Positions 44,622 through 56,228 of a stretch of DNA of 64,000 nucleotides are shown piece after piece. Origin of the DNA: Hordeum vulgare subsp. vulgare. Lineage: Eukaryota; Streptophyta; Magnoliopsida; Poales; Poaceae. Position 1 is the first letter of the stretch. Each line of letters begins with the position of its first letter. Location: the NCBI RefSeq assembly GCF_904849725.1, contig NC_058519.1, positions 577,147,669 to 577,211,668 on the forward strand, read 5' to 3'. The position numbers were made by a program, and so were the translations under genes. The notes below the pieces were generated by a model. The model saw nothing but the letters and a program-made list of their open reading frames with translations. It was not told the DNA's origin and ran no database searches.

Positions 44622-44745
44622 CTTTTTAAATATATTTTTGCGCCACGTGACAAGGATGACGCGGGACCGTGATCTATATGACCTCATTTTCTTATTTTTG
44701 ACGATTACAGTGTGACTTTTCCCACCGCGCTTGACACCCAACGAC

Positions 44746-44816
<71 letters not shown>

Positions 44817-44832
44817 CTAGTAGTACTAGTAG
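44746..44832 (+). repeat. TAG tract with two TAC marks
   Basis: 87 bp; same 3' layout as 43422-43490. Confidence 0.93.
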
Positions 44833-44868
44833 GGGCAAGCATAAGGAACAAATAGATAGTTGCATGTC

Positions 44869-44987
44869 GGATCGATCATACCAGCACTAAAGCACCGGAT
44901 CCCATCAGAACTCCGAAGTTAAGCGTGCTTGGGCGAGAGTAGTACTAGGATGGGTGACCTCCTGGGAAGTCCTCGTGTTGCATTCCC
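44869..44987 (+). rRNA. 5S rRNA: 5S rRNA gene copy 145, 1-nt deletion in helix I
   Basis: 119 nt; starts GGATCGATC, one base short in the 5' strand of helix I. First T run broken to CCCCTCTTTAAAT. Confidence 0.93.
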
Positions 44988-45111
44988 CTCTTTAAATATA
45001 TTTTTGCGCCACGTGACAAGGATGACGCGGGAGCGTGATCTATATGACCTCATTTTCTTATTTTTGACGATTACTGTGTGACTTTTCCCACCGCGCTTGA
45101 CACCCAACGAC

Positions 45112-45171
<60 letters not shown>
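45112..45171 (+). repeat. (TAG)20 microsatellite
   Basis: 60 bp, uninterrupted. Confidence 0.96.
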
Positions 45172-45207
45172 GGGCAAGCATAAGGAACAAATAGATAGTT
45201 GCATGTC

Positions 45208-45327
45208 GGATGCGATCATACCAACACTAAAGCACCGGATCCCATCAGAACTCCGAAGTTAAGCGTGCTTGGGCGAGAGTAGTACTATGATGGGTGACCT
45301 GTTGGGAAGTCCTCGTGTTGCATTCCC
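45208..45327 (+). rRNA. 5S rRNA: 5S rRNA gene copy 146
   Basis: G17A, G81T and C94G (both box C), C95T. Confidence 0.94.
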
Positions 45328-45451
45328 CTTTTTAAATATATTTTTGCGCCACGTGACAAGGATGACGCGGGAGCGTGATCTATATGACCTCATTTTCTTA
45401 TTTTTGACGATTACTGTGTGACTTTTCCCACCGCGCTTGACACCCAACGAC

Positions 45452-45556
<105 letters not shown>

Positions 45557-45591
45557 GGCAAGCATAAGGAACAAATAGATAGTTGCATGTC

Positions 45592-45711
45592 GGATGCGAT
45601 CATACCAGCACTAAAGCACCGGATCCCATCAGAACTCCGAAGTTAAGCGTGCTTGGGCGAGAGTAGTACTAGGATGGGTGACCTCCTGGGAAGTCCTCGT
45701 GTTGCATTCCC
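45592..45711 (+). rRNA. 5S rRNA: 5S rRNA gene copy 147
   Basis: Gene exact; first T run broken (TTTCTAAAT). Confidence 0.97.
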
Positions 45712-45835
45712 CTTTCTAAATATATTTTTGCGCCACGTGACAAGGATGACGCGGGACCGTGATCTATATGACCTCATTTTCTTATTTTTGACGATTACTG
45801 TGTGACTTTTCCCACCACGCTTGACACCCAACGAC

Positions 45836-45876
<41 letters not shown>

Positions 45877-45919
45877 CTAGTAGGGGCAAGCATAAGGAAC
45901 AAATAGATAGTTGCATGTC

Positions 45920-46039
45920 GGATGCGATCATACCAGCACTAAAGCACCGGATCACATCAGAACTCCGAAGTTAAGCGTGCTTGGGCGAGAGTAGTACTAG
46001 GATGGGTGACCTCCTAGGAAGTCCTCGTGTTGCATTCCC
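45920..46039 (+). rRNA. 5S rRNA: 5S rRNA gene copy 148
   Basis: C35A, G97A. Confidence 0.96.
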
Positions 46040-46163
46040 CTTTTTAAATATATTTTTGCGCCACGTGACAAGGATGACGTGGGACCGTGATCTATATGAC
46101 CTCATTTTCTTATTTTTGACGATTACTGTGTGACTTTTCCCACCGCGCTTGACACCCAACGAC

Positions 46164-46196
<33 letters not shown>

Positions 46197-46232
46197 GGGC
46201 AAGCATAAGGAACAAATAGATAGTTGCATGTC

Positions 46233-46352
46233 GGATGCGATCATACCAGCACTAAAGCACCGGATCCCATCAGAACTTCAAAGTTAAGCGTGCTTGGGCG
46301 AGAGTAGTACTAGGATGGGTGACCTCCTGGGAAGTCCTCGTGTTGCATTCCC
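46233..46352 (+). rRNA. 5S rRNA: 5S rRNA gene copy 149
   Basis: C46T, G48A. Confidence 0.96.
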
Positions 46353-46530
46353 CTTTTTAAATATATTTTTGCGCCACGTGACAAGGATGACGCGGGAGCG
46401 TGATCTATATGACCTCATTTTCTTACTTTTGACGATTACTGTGTGACTTTTCCCACCGCGCTTGACACCCAACGACTAGTAGTAGTAGTAGTAGGGGCAA
46501 GCATAAGGAACAAATAGATAGTTGCATGTC

Positions 46531-46650
46531 GGATGCGATCATACCAACACTAAAGCACCGGATCTCATCAGAACTCCGAAGTTAAGCGTGCTTGGGCGAG
46601 AGTAGTACTAGGATGGGTGACCTCTTGGGAAGTCCTCGTGTTGCATTCCC
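46531..46650 (+). rRNA. 5S rRNA: 5S rRNA gene copy 150
   Basis: G17A, C35T, C95T. Confidence 0.95.
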
Positions 46651-46831
46651 CTTTTTAAATATATTTTTGCGCCACGTGACAAGGATGACGCGGGAGCGTG
46701 ATCTATATGACCTCATTTTCTTATTTTTGACGATTACTGTGTGACTTTTCCCACCGCGCTTGACACCCAACGACTAGTAGTAGTAGTAGTAGTAGGGGCA
46801 AGCATAAGGAACAAATAGATAGTTGCATGTC

Positions 46832-46951
46832 GGATGCGATCATACCAGCACTAAAGCACCGGATCCCATCAGAACTCCGAAGTTAAGCGTGCTTGGGCGA
46901 GAGTAGTACTAGGATGGGTGACCTCCTGGGAAGTCCTCGTGTTGCATTCCC
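46832..46951 (+). rRNA. 5S rRNA: 5S rRNA gene copy 151
   Basis: Gene exact; first T run broken, GCACCACGTG spacer. Confidence 0.97.
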
Positions 46952-47075
46952 CTTTCTAAATATATTTTTGCACCACGTGACAAGGATGACGCGGGACCGT
47001 GATCTATATGACCTCATTTTCTTATTTTTGACGATTAATGTATGACTTTTCCCACCACGCTTGACACCCAACGAC

Positions 47076-47122
<47 letters not shown>

Positions 47123-47195
47123 CTAGTAGTAGTAGTAGTATTAGTAGTAGTAGTACTAGTAGTAGTAGTAGTATTAGTAGTAGTAGTACTAGTAG
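47076..47195 (+). repeat. TAG tract with nested repeat of TAC/TAT marks
   Basis: 120 bp. After about 15 pure triplets, a segment of about 36 bp bearing TAC and TAT marks occurs twice in tandem, so the microsatellite has its own higher-order repeat. Confidence 0.92.
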
Positions 47196-47231
47196 GGGCA
47201 AGCATAAGGAACAAATAGATAGTTGCATGTC

Positions 47232-47351
47232 GGATGCGATCATACCAGCACTAAAGCATCGGATCCCATCAGAACTCCGAAGTTAAGCGTGCTTGGGCGA
47301 GAGTAGTACTAGGATGGGTGACCTCCTGGGAAGTCCTCGTGTTGCATTCCC
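47232..47351 (+). rRNA. 5S rRNA: 5S rRNA gene copy 152
   Basis: C28T; followed by the longest spacer in the window (370 bp), which holds only the standard spacer and TAG repeats. Confidence 0.97.
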
Positions 47352-47475
47352 CTTTTTAAATATATTTTTGCGCCACGTGACAAGGATGACGCGGGACCGT
47401 GATCTATATGACCTCATTTTCTTATTTTTGACGATTACTGTGTGACTTTTCCCACCGCGCTTGACACCCAACGAC

Positions 47476-47685
<210 letters not shown>

Positions 47686-47721
47686 GGGCAAGCATAAGGA
47701 ACAAATAGATAGTTGCATGTC

Positions 47722-47841
47722 GGATGCGATCATACCAACACTAAAGCACCGGATCCCATCAGAACTCCGAAGTTAAGCGTGCTTGGGCGAGAGTAGTACT
47801 AGGATGGGTGACCTCTTGGGAAGTCCTCGTGTTGCATTCCC
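47722..47841 (+). rRNA. 5S rRNA: 5S rRNA gene copy 153
   Basis: G17A, C95T; first T run broken. Combines marks of two subfamilies, suggesting exchange within the unit. Confidence 0.95.
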
Positions 47842-48022
47842 CTTTCTAAATATATTTTTGCACCACGTGACAAGGATGACGCGGGACCGTGATCTATATG
47901 ACCTCATTTTCTTATTTTTGACGATTAATGTGTGACTTTTCCCACCACGCTTGACACCCAACGACTAGTAGTAGTAGTAGTAGTAGGGGCAAGCATAAGG
48001 AACAAATAGATAGTTGCATGTT

Positions 48023-48142
48023 GGATGCGATCATACCAGCACTAAAGCACCGGATCCCATCAGAACTCCGAAGTTAAGCGTGCTTGGGCGAGAGTAGTAC
48101 TAGGATGGGTGACCTCCTGGGAAGTCCTCGTGTTGCATTCCC
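48023..48142 (+). rRNA. 5S rRNA: 5S rRNA gene copy 154
   Basis: Gene exact; T at -1; spacer GATTACAGTG. Confidence 0.97.
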
Positions 48143-48332
48143 CTTTTTAAATATATTTTTGCGCCACGTGACAAGGATGACGCGGGACCGTGATCTATAT
48201 GACCTCATTTTCTTATTTTTGACGATTACAGTGTGACTTTTCCCACCGCGCTTGACACCCAACGACTAGTAGTAGTAGTAGTAGTAGTAGTAGTAGGGGC
48301 AAGCATAAGGAACAAATAGATAGTTGCATGTC

Positions 48333-48452
48333 GGATGCGATCATACCAACACTAAAGCACCGGATCCCATCAGAACTCCGAAGTTAAGCGTGCTTGGGCG
48401 AGAGTAGTACTAGGATGGGTGACCTCCTGTGATGTCCTCGTGTTGCATTCCC
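48333..48452 (+). rRNA. 5S rRNA: 5S rRNA gene copy 155
   Basis: G17A, G98T, A101T. Confidence 0.95.
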
Positions 48453-48576
48453 CTTTTTAAATATATTTTTGCGCCACGTGACAAGGATGACGCGGGAGCG
48501 TGATCTATATGACCTCATTTTCTTATTTTTGACGATTACTGTGTGACTTTTCCCACCGCGCTTGACACCCAACGAC

Positions 48577-48612
<36 letters not shown>

Positions 48613-48648
48613 GGGCAAGCATAAGGAACAAATAGATAGTTGCATGTC

Positions 48649-48768
48649 GGATGCGATCATACCAGCATTAAAGCACCGGATCCCATCAGAACTCCGAAGT
48701 TAAGCGTGCTTGGGCGAGAGTAGTACTAGGATGGGTGACCTCCTGGGAAGTCCTCGTGTTGCATTCCC
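48649..48768 (+). rRNA. 5S rRNA: 5S rRNA gene copy 156
   Basis: C20T. Confidence 0.97.
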
Positions 48769-48949
48769 CTTTTTAAATATATTTTTGCGCCACGTGACAA
48801 GGATGACGCGGGACCGTGATCTATATGACCTCATTTTCTTATTTTTGACGATTACTGTGTGACTTTTCCCACCGCGCTTGACACCCAACGACTAGTAGTA
48901 GTAGTAGTAGTAGGGGCAAGCATAAGGAACAAATAGATAGTTGCATGTT

Positions 48950-49069
48950 GGATGCGATCATACCAACACCAAAGCACTGGATCCCATCAGAACTCCGAAG
49001 TTAAGCGTGCTTGGGCGAGAGTAGTACTAGGATGGGTGACCTCCTGGGAAGTCCTTGTGTTGCATTCCC
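48950..49069 (+). rRNA. 5S rRNA: 5S rRNA gene copy 157
   Basis: G17A, T21C, C29T, C107T; T at -1. C29T with C107T marks a subfamily (173, 189, 195). Confidence 0.94.
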
Positions 49070-49193
49070 CTTTTTAAATATATTTTTGCGCCACGTGACA
49101 AGGATGACGCGGGAGCGTGATCTATATGACCTCATTTTCTTATTTTTGACGATTACTGTGTGACTTTTCCCACCGCGCTTGACACCCAACGAC

Positions 49194-49227
<34 letters not shown>

Positions 49228-49265
49228 TGGGGCAAGCATAAAGAACAAATAGATAGTTGCATGTC

Positions 49266-49385
49266 GGGTGCGATCATACCAGCACTAAAGCACCGGATCC
49301 CATCAGAACTCCGAAGTTAAGCGTGCTTGGGCGAGAGTAGTACTAGGATGGGTGACCTCCTGGGAAGTCCTCGTGTTGCATTCCC
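49266..49385 (+). rRNA. 5S rRNA: 5S rRNA gene copy 158
   Basis: A3G (starts GGGTGCG); TTGGGG pre-gene segment; spacer GATTACAGTG. Confidence 0.96.
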
Positions 49386-49509
49386 CTTTTTAAATATATT
49401 TTTGCGCCACGTGACAAGGATGACGCGGGACCGTGATCTATTTGACCTCATTTTCTTATTTTTGACGATTACAGTGTGACTTTTCCCACCGCGCTTGACA
49501 CCCAACGAC

Positions 49510-49551
<42 letters not shown>

Positions 49552-49587
49552 GGGCAAGCATAAGGAACAAATAGATAGTTGCATGTC

Positions 49588-49707
49588 GGATGCGATCATA
49601 CCTGCACTAAAGCACCGGATCCCATCAGAACTCCGAAGTTAAGCATGCTTGGGCGAGAGAAGTACTAGGATGGGTGACCTCCTGGGAAGTCCTCGTGTTG
49701 CATTCCC
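49588..49707 (+). rRNA. 5S rRNA: 5S rRNA gene copy 159
   Basis: A16T, G58A (box A), T73A. Confidence 0.95.
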
Positions 49708-49831
49708 CTTTTTAAATATATTTTTGCGCCACGTGACAAGGATGACGCGGGAGCGTGATCTATATGACCTCATTTTCTTATTTTTGACGATTACTGTGTG
49801 ACTTTTCCCACCGCGCTTGACACCCAACGAC

Positions 49832-49903
<72 letters not shown>
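49832..49903 (+). repeat. (TAG)24 microsatellite
   Basis: 72 bp, uninterrupted. Confidence 0.96.
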
Positions 49904-49939
49904 GGGCAAGCATAAGGAACAAATGGATAGTAGCATGTC

Positions 49940-50059
49940 GGATGCGATCATACCAGCACTAAAGCACCGGATCCCATCAGAACTACGAAGTTAAGCGTGC
50001 TTGGGCGAGAGTAGTACTAGGATGGGTGACCTCCTGGGAAGTCCTTGTGTTGCATTCCC
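49940..50059 (+). rRNA. 5S rRNA: 5S rRNA gene copy 160
   Basis: C46A, C107T; upstream GATAGTAGCATG. Run 158-160 corresponds to 190-192. Confidence 0.96.
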
Positions 50060-50183
50060 CTTTTTAAATATATTTTTGCGCCACGTGACAAGGATGACGC
50101 GGGAGCGTGATCTATATGACCTCATTTTCTTATTTTTGACGATTACCGTGTGACTTTTCCCACCGCGCTTGACACCCAACGAC

Positions 50184-50222
<39 letters not shown>

Positions 50223-50258
50223 GGGCAAGCATAAGGAACAAATAGATAGTTGCATGTC

Positions 50259-50378
50259 GGATGTGATCATACCAGCACTAAAGCACCGGATCCCATGAGA
50301 ACTTCGAAGTTAAGCGTGCTTGGGCGAGAGTAGTACTAGGATGGATGACCTCCTGGGAAGTCCTCGTGTTGCATTCCC
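50259..50378 (+). rRNA. 5S rRNA: 5S rRNA gene copy 161
   Basis: C6T, C39G, C46T, G87A (box C). Confidence 0.94.
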
Positions 50379-50580
50379 CTTTTTAAATATATTTTTGCGC
50401 CACGTGACAAGGATGACGCGGGAGCGTGATCTATATGACCTCATTTTCTTATTTTTGACGATTACTGTGTGACTTTTCCCACCGCGCTTGACACCCAACG
50501 ACTAGTAGTAGTATTAGTAGTAGTAGTAGTAGTAGTAGTAGTAGGGGCAAGCATAAGGAACAACTAGATAGTTGCATGTC

Positions 50581-50700
50581 GGATGCGATCATACCAGCAC
50601 TAAAGCACCGGATCCCATCAGAACTCCGAAGTTAAGCGTGCTTGGGCGAGAGTAGTACTAGGATGGGTGACCTCCTGGGAAGTCCTCGTGTTGCATTCCC
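50581..50700 (+). rRNA. 5S rRNA: 5S rRNA gene copy 162
   Basis: Exact consensus. Confidence 0.98.
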
Positions 50701-50884
50701 CTTTTTAAATATATTTTTGCGCCACGTGACAAGGATGACGCGGGAGCGTGATCTATATGACCTCATTTTCTTATTTTTGACGATTACTGTGTGACTTTTC
50801 CCACCACGCTTGACACCCAACGACTAGTAGTAGTAGTAGTAGTAGTAGGGGCAAGCATAAGGAACAAATAGATAGTTGCATGTC

Positions 50885-51004
50885 GGATGCGATCATACCA
50901 GCACTAAAGCACCGGATCCCATCAGAACTCCGAAGTTAAGCGTGCTTGGGCGAGAGTAGTACTAGGATGGGTGACCTCCTGGGAAGTCCTCGTGTTGCAT
51001 TCCC
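50885..51004 (+). rRNA. 5S rRNA: 5S rRNA gene copy 163, no own terminator
   Basis: Exact 120-nt consensus, but directly followed by a repeat of its own positions 68-120 instead of the T run. A transcript would run on to the terminator after 51057. Confidence 0.93.
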
Positions 51005-51057
51005 GAGAGTAGTACTAGGATGGGTGACCTCCTGGGAAGTCCTCGTGTTGCATTCCC
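51005..51057 (+). pseudogene. 5S rRNA 3' fragment fused behind copy 163
   Basis: 53 nt repeating 5S positions 68-120 (from GAGAGTAGTACTAGG), joined at TTCCC/GAGAG and followed by the normal T run and spacer. Product of a 53-bp tandem duplication. Confidence 0.93.
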
Positions 51058-51235
51058 CTTTTTAAATATATTTTTGCGCCACGTGACAAGGATGACGCGG
51101 GACCGTGATCTATATGACCTCATTTTCTTATTTTTGACGATTACTGTGTGACTTTTCCCACCGCGCTTGACACCCAACGACTAGTAGTAGTAGTAGTAGG
51201 GGCAAGCATAAGGAACAAATAGATAGTTGGATGTC

Positions 51236-51355
51236 GGATGCGATCATACCAGCACTAAAGCACCGGATCCCATCAGAACTCCGAAGTTAAGCGTGCTTGG
51301 GCGAGAGTAGTACTAGGATGGGTGACCTCCTGGGAAGTGCTCGTGTTGCATTCCC
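51236..51355 (+). rRNA. 5S rRNA: 5S rRNA gene copy 164
   Basis: C104G; upstream GATAGTTGGATG. Confidence 0.96.
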
Positions 51356-51536
51356 CTTTTTAAATATATTTTTGCGCCACGTGACAAGGATGACGCGGGA
51401 CCGTGATCTATATGACCTCATTTTCTTATTTTTGACGAATACTGTGTGACTTTTCCCACCGCGCTTGACACCCAACGACTAGTAGTAGTAGTAGTAGTAG
51501 GGGCAAGCATAAGGAACAAATAGATAGTTGCATGTC

Positions 51537-51656
51537 GGATGCGATCATACCAGCACTAAAGCACCGGATCCCATCAGAACTCCGAAGTTAAGCGTGCTTG
51601 GGCGAGAGTAGTACTAGGATGGGTGACCTCCTGGGAAGTCCTCGTGTTGCATTCCC
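51537..51656 (+). rRNA. 5S rRNA: 5S rRNA gene copy 165
   Basis: Gene exact; second T run broken (ATATATTATTGCG). Confidence 0.98.
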
Positions 51657-51834
51657 CTTTTTAAATATATTATTGCGCCACGTGACAAGGATGACGCGGG
51701 AGCGTGATCTATATGACCTCATTTTCTTATTTTTGACGATTACTGTGTGACTTTTCCCACCGCGCTTGACACCCAACGACTAGTAGTAGTAGTAGTAGGG
51801 GCAAGCATAAGGAACAAATAGATAGTTGCATGTC

Positions 51835-51954
51835 GGATGCGATCATACCAGCACTAAAGCACCGGATCCCATCAGAACTTCGAAGTTAAGCGTGCTTGGG
51901 CGAGAGTAGTACTAGGATGGGTGACCTCCTGGGAAGTCCTCGTGGTGCATTCCC
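51835..51954 (+). rRNA. 5S rRNA: 5S rRNA gene copy 166
   Basis: C46T, T111G. Confidence 0.96.
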
Positions 51955-52144
51955 CTTTTTAAATATATTTTTGCGCCACGTGACAAGGATGACGCGGGAC
52001 CGTGATCTATATGACCTCATTTTCTTATTTTTGACGATTACTGTGTGACTTTTCCCACCGCGCTTGACACCCAACGACTAGTAGTAGTAGTAGTAGTAGT
52101 AGTAGTAGGGGCAAGCATAAGGAACAAATAGATAGTTGCATGTC

Positions 52145-52264
52145 GGATGCGATCATACCAGCACTAAAGCACCGGATCCCATCAGAACTCCGAAGTTAAG
52201 CGTGCTTGGGCGAGAGTAGTACTTGGATGGGTGACCTCCTGTGATGTCCTCGTGTTGCATTCCC
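52145..52264 (+). rRNA. 5S rRNA: 5S rRNA gene copy 167
   Basis: A80T (box C), G98T, A101T. Confidence 0.95.
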
Positions 52265-52388
52265 CTTTTTAAATATATTTTTGCGCCACGTGACAAGGAT
52301 GACGCGGGAGCGTGATCTATATGACCTCATTTTCTTATTTTTGACGATTACTGTGTGACTTTTACCACCGCGCTTGACACCCAACGAC

Positions 52389-52445
<57 letters not shown>

Positions 52446-52481
52446 GGGCAAGCATAAGGAACAAATAGATAGTTGCATGTT

Positions 52482-52601
52482 GGATGCGATCATACCAGCA
52501 CTAAAGCACCGGATCCCATCAGAACTGCGAAGTTAAGCGTGCTTGTGCGAGAGTAGTACTAGGATGGGTGACCTCCTGGGAAGTCCTCGTGTTGCATTCC
52601 C
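52482..52601 (+). rRNA. 5S rRNA: 5S rRNA gene copy 168
   Basis: C46G, G65T; T at -1; second T run shortened by ATTTTGGCGCC. Confidence 0.95.
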
Positions 52602-52782
52602 CTTTTTAAATATATTTTGGCGCCACGTGACAAGGATGACGCGGGAGCGTGATCTATATGACCTCATTTTCTTATTTTTGACGATTAGTGTGTGACTTTT
52701 CCCACCGCGCTTGACACCCAACGACTAGTAGTAGTAGTAGTAGTAGGGGCAAGCATAAGGAACAAATAGATAGTTGCATGTC

Positions 52783-52902
52783 GGATGCGAGCATACCAGC
52801 ACTAAAGCACCGGATCCCATCAGAACTCCGAAGTTAAGCGTGCTTGGGCGAGAGTAGTACTAGGATGGGTGACCTCCTGGGAAGTCCTCGTGTTGCATTC
52901 CC
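52783..52902 (+). rRNA. 5S rRNA: 5S rRNA gene copy 169
   Basis: T9G. Confidence 0.97.
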
Positions 52903-53080
52903 CTTTTTAAATATATTTTTGCGCCACGTGACAAGGATGACGCGGGAGCGTGATCTATATGACCTCATTTTCTTATTTTTGACGATTACTGTGTGACTTT
53001 TCCCACCGCGCTTGACACCCAACGACTAGTAGTACTAGTAGTAGGGGCAAGCATAAGGAACAAATAGATAGTTGCATGTC

Positions 53081-53200
53081 GGATGCGATCATACCAGCAC
53101 TAAAGCACCGGATCCCATCAGAACTTCGAAGTTAAGCGTGCTTGGGCGAGAGTAGTACTAGGATGGGTGACCTCCTGGGAAGTCCTCGTGGTGCATTCCC
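53081..53200 (+). rRNA. 5S rRNA: 5S rRNA gene copy 170
   Basis: C46T, T111G. Confidence 0.96.
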
Positions 53201-53384
53201 CTTTTTAAATATATTTTTGCGCCACGTGACAAGGATGACGCGGGAGCGTGATCTATATGACCTCATTTTCTTATTTTTGACGATTACTGTGTGACTTTTC
53301 CCACCGCGCTTGACACCCAACGACTAGTAGTAGTAGTAGTAGTAGTAGGGGCAAGCATAAGGAACAAATAGATAGTTGCATGTC

Positions 53385-53504
53385 GGATGCGATCAAAGCA
53401 GCACTAAAGCACCGGATCCCATCAGAACTCCGAAGTTAAGCGTGCTTGGGCCAGAGTAGTACTAGGATGGGTGACCTCCTGGGAAGTCCTCGTGGTGCAT
53501 TCCC
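53385..53504 (+). rRNA. 5S rRNA: 5S rRNA gene copy 171
   Basis: T12A, C14G, G68C (IE), T111G. Its spacer has lost the TAG tract (CAACGAGGGGCAAGC). Confidence 0.94.
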
Positions 53505-53664
53505 CTTTTTAAATATATTTTTGCGCCACGTGACAAGGATGACGCGGGAGCGTGATCTATATGACCTCATTTTCTTATTTTTGACGATTACTGTGTGACT
53601 TTTCCCACCGCGCTTGACACCCAACGAGGGGCAAGCATAAGGAACAAATAGATAGTTGCATGTC

Positions 53665-53784
53665 GGATGCGATCATACCAGCACTAAAGCACCGGATCCC
53701 ATCAGAACTCCGAAGTTAAGCGTGCTTGGGCGAGAGTAGTACTAGGATGGGTGACCTCCTGGGAAGTCCTCGTGTTGCATTCCC
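53665..53784 (+). rRNA. 5S rRNA: 5S rRNA gene copy 172
   Basis: Gene exact; preceded by a spacer with no TAG triplets, giving a 280-bp unit. Confidence 0.98.
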
Positions 53785-53968
53785 CTTTTTAAATATATTT
53801 TTGCGCCACGTGACAAGGATGACGCGGGAGCGTGATCTATATGACCTCATTTTCTTATTTTTGACGATTACTGTGTGACTTTTCCCACCGCGCTTGACAC
53901 CCAACGACTAGTAGTAGTATGAGTAGTAGTAGGGGCAAGCATAAGGAAGAAATAGATAGTTGCATGTC

Positions 53969-54088
53969 GGATGCGATTATACCAGCACTAAAGCACTGGA
54001 TCCCATCAGAACTCCGAAGTTAAGCGTGCTTGGGCGAGAGTAGTACTAGGATGGGTGACCTCCTGGGAAGTCCTTGTGTTGCATTCCC
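53969..54088 (+). rRNA. 5S rRNA: 5S rRNA gene copy 173
   Basis: C10T, C29T, C107T. Confidence 0.95.
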
Positions 54089-54218
54089 CTTTTTAAATAT
54101 ATTTTTGCGCCACGTGACAAGGATGACGCGGGAGCGTGATCTATATGACCTCATTTTCTTATTTTTGACGATTACTGTGTGACTTTTCCCACCGCGCTTG
54201 ACACCCAACGACTACTAC

Positions 54219-54257
<39 letters not shown>

Positions 54258-54293
54258 GGGCAAGCATAAGGAACAAATAGATAGTTGCATGTC

Positions 54294-54412
54294 GGATGCG
54301 ATCATACCAGCACTAAAGCACCGGATCCATCAGAACTCCGAAGTTAAGCGTGCTTGGACGAGAGTAGTACTAGGATGGGTGACCTCCTGGGAAGTCCTCG
54401 TGTTTCATTCCC
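54294..54412 (+). rRNA. 5S rRNA: 5S rRNA gene copy 174, 1-nt deletion
   Basis: 119 nt: one C of 34-36 lost, G66A, G113T. TTTTGGCGCC spacer. Confidence 0.93.
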
Positions 54413-54593
54413 CTTTTTAAATATATTTTGGCGCCACGTGACAAGGATGACGCGGGAGCGTGATCTATATGCCCTCATTTTCTTATTTTTGACGATTACT
54501 GTGTGACTTTTCCCACCGCGCTTGACACCCAACGACTAGTAGTAGTAGTAGTAGTAGGGGCAAGCATAAGGAACAAATAGATAGTTGGATGTC

Positions 54594-54713
54594 GGATGCG
54601 ATCATACCAGCACTAAAGCACCGGATCCCATCAGAACTCCGAAGTTAAGCGTGCTTGGGCGAGAGTAGTACTAGGATGGGTGACCTCCTGGGAAGTCCTC
54701 GTGTTGCATTCCC
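54594..54713 (+). rRNA. 5S rRNA: 5S rRNA gene copy 175
   Basis: Gene exact; upstream GATAGTTGGATG as before copy 164. Confidence 0.98.
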
Positions 54714-54891
54714 CTTTTTAAATATATTTTTGCGCCACGTGACAAGGATGACGCGGGACCGTGATCTATATGACCTCATTTTCTTATTTTTGACGATTAC
54801 TGTGTGACTTTTCCCACCGCGCTTGACACCCAACGACTAGTAGTAGTAGTAGTAGGGGCAAGCATAAGGAACAAATAGATAGTTGCATGTC

Positions 54892-55006
54892 GGATGCGAT
54901 CATACCAGCACTAAAGCACCGGATCCCATCAGAACTCCGAAGTTAAGCGTGCTTCGGCGAGAGTAGTACTAGGATGGGTGACCTCCTGGGAAGTCCTCGT
55001 GTTGCC
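54892..55006 (+). rRNA. 5S rRNA: 5S rRNA copy 176, 3' deletion in helix I, likely defective
   Basis: About 115 nt. G64C (box A) and 5 nt lost at 115-119 (GTTGCCCTTTTT), removing most of the 3' strand of helix I. Promoter boxes otherwise present. Confidence 0.86.
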
Positions 55007-55187
55007 CTTTTTAAATATATTTTTGCGCCACGTGACAAGGATGACGCGGGAGCGTGATCTATATGACCTCATTTTCTTATTTTTGACGATTACTGTGTGA
55101 CTTTTCCCACCGCGCTTGACACCCAACGACTAGTAGTAGTAGTAGTAGTAGGGGCAAGCATAAGGAACAAATAGATAGTTGCATGTC

Positions 55188-55307
55188 GGATGCGATCATA
55201 CCAGCACTAAAGCACCGGATCCCATCAGAACTTCGAAGTTAAGCGTGCTTGGGCGAGAGTAGTACTAGGATGGGTGACCTCCTCGGAAGTCCTCGTGGTG
55301 CATTCCC
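55188..55307 (+). rRNA. 5S rRNA: 5S rRNA gene copy 177
   Basis: C46T, G97C, T111G. Confidence 0.95.
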
Positions 55308-55431
55308 CTTTTTAAATATATTTTTGCGCCACGTGACAAGGATGACGCGGGACCGTGATCTATATGACCTCATTTTCTTATTTTTGACGATTACTTTGTG
55401 ACTTTTCCCACCGCGCTTGACACCCAACGAC

Positions 55432-55464
<33 letters not shown>

Positions 55465-55500
55465 GGGCAAGCATAAGGAACAAATAGGTAGTTGCATGTC

Positions 55501-55620
55501 GGATGCGATCATACCAGCACTAAAGCACCGGATCCCATCAGAACTCCGAAGTTAAGTGTGCTTGGGCGAGAGTAGTACTAGGATGGGTGACCTCCTGTGA
55601 TGTCCTCGTGTTGCATTCCC
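55501..55620 (+). rRNA. 5S rRNA: 5S rRNA gene copy 178
   Basis: C57T (box A), G98T, A101T. Confidence 0.95.
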
Positions 55621-55807
55621 CTTTTTAAATATATTTTTGCGCCACGTGACAAGGATGACGCGGGAGCGTGATCTATATGACCTCATTTTCTTATTTTTGA
55701 CGATTACTGTGTGACTTTTCCCACCGCGCTTGACACCCAACGACTAGTAGTAGTAGTAGTAGTAGTAGTAGGGGCAAGCATAAGGAACAAATAGATAGTT
55801 GCATGTC

Positions 55808-55927
55808 GGATACGATCGTACCAGCACTAAAGCACCGGATCCCATCAGAACTGCGAAGTTAAGCGTGCTTGGGCGAGAGTAGTACTAGGATGGGTGACCT
55901 CCTGGGAAGTCCTCGTGTTGCATTCCC
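55808..55927 (+). rRNA. 5S rRNA: 5S rRNA gene copy 179
   Basis: G5A, A11G, C46G. Confidence 0.95.
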
Positions 55928-56108
55928 CTTTTTAAATATATTTTGGCGCCACGTGACAAGGATGACGCGGGAGCGTGATCTATATGACCTCATTTTCTTA
56001 TTTTTGACGATTACTGTGTGACTTTTCCCACCGCGCTTGACACCCAACGACTAGTAGTAGTAGTAGTAGTAGGGGCAAGCATAAGGAACAAATAGATAGT
56101 TGCATGTC

Positions 56109-56228
56109 GGATGCGATCAAAGCAGCACTAAAGCACCGGATCCCATCAGAACTCTGAAGTTAAGCGTGCTTGGGCGAGAGTAGTACTAGGATGGGTGACC
56201 TCCTGGGAAGTCCTCGTGGTGCATTCCC
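56109..56228 (+). rRNA. 5S rRNA: 5S rRNA gene copy 180
   Basis: T12A, C14G, C47T, T111G; spacer without TAG, as in copy 171. Confidence 0.95.
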
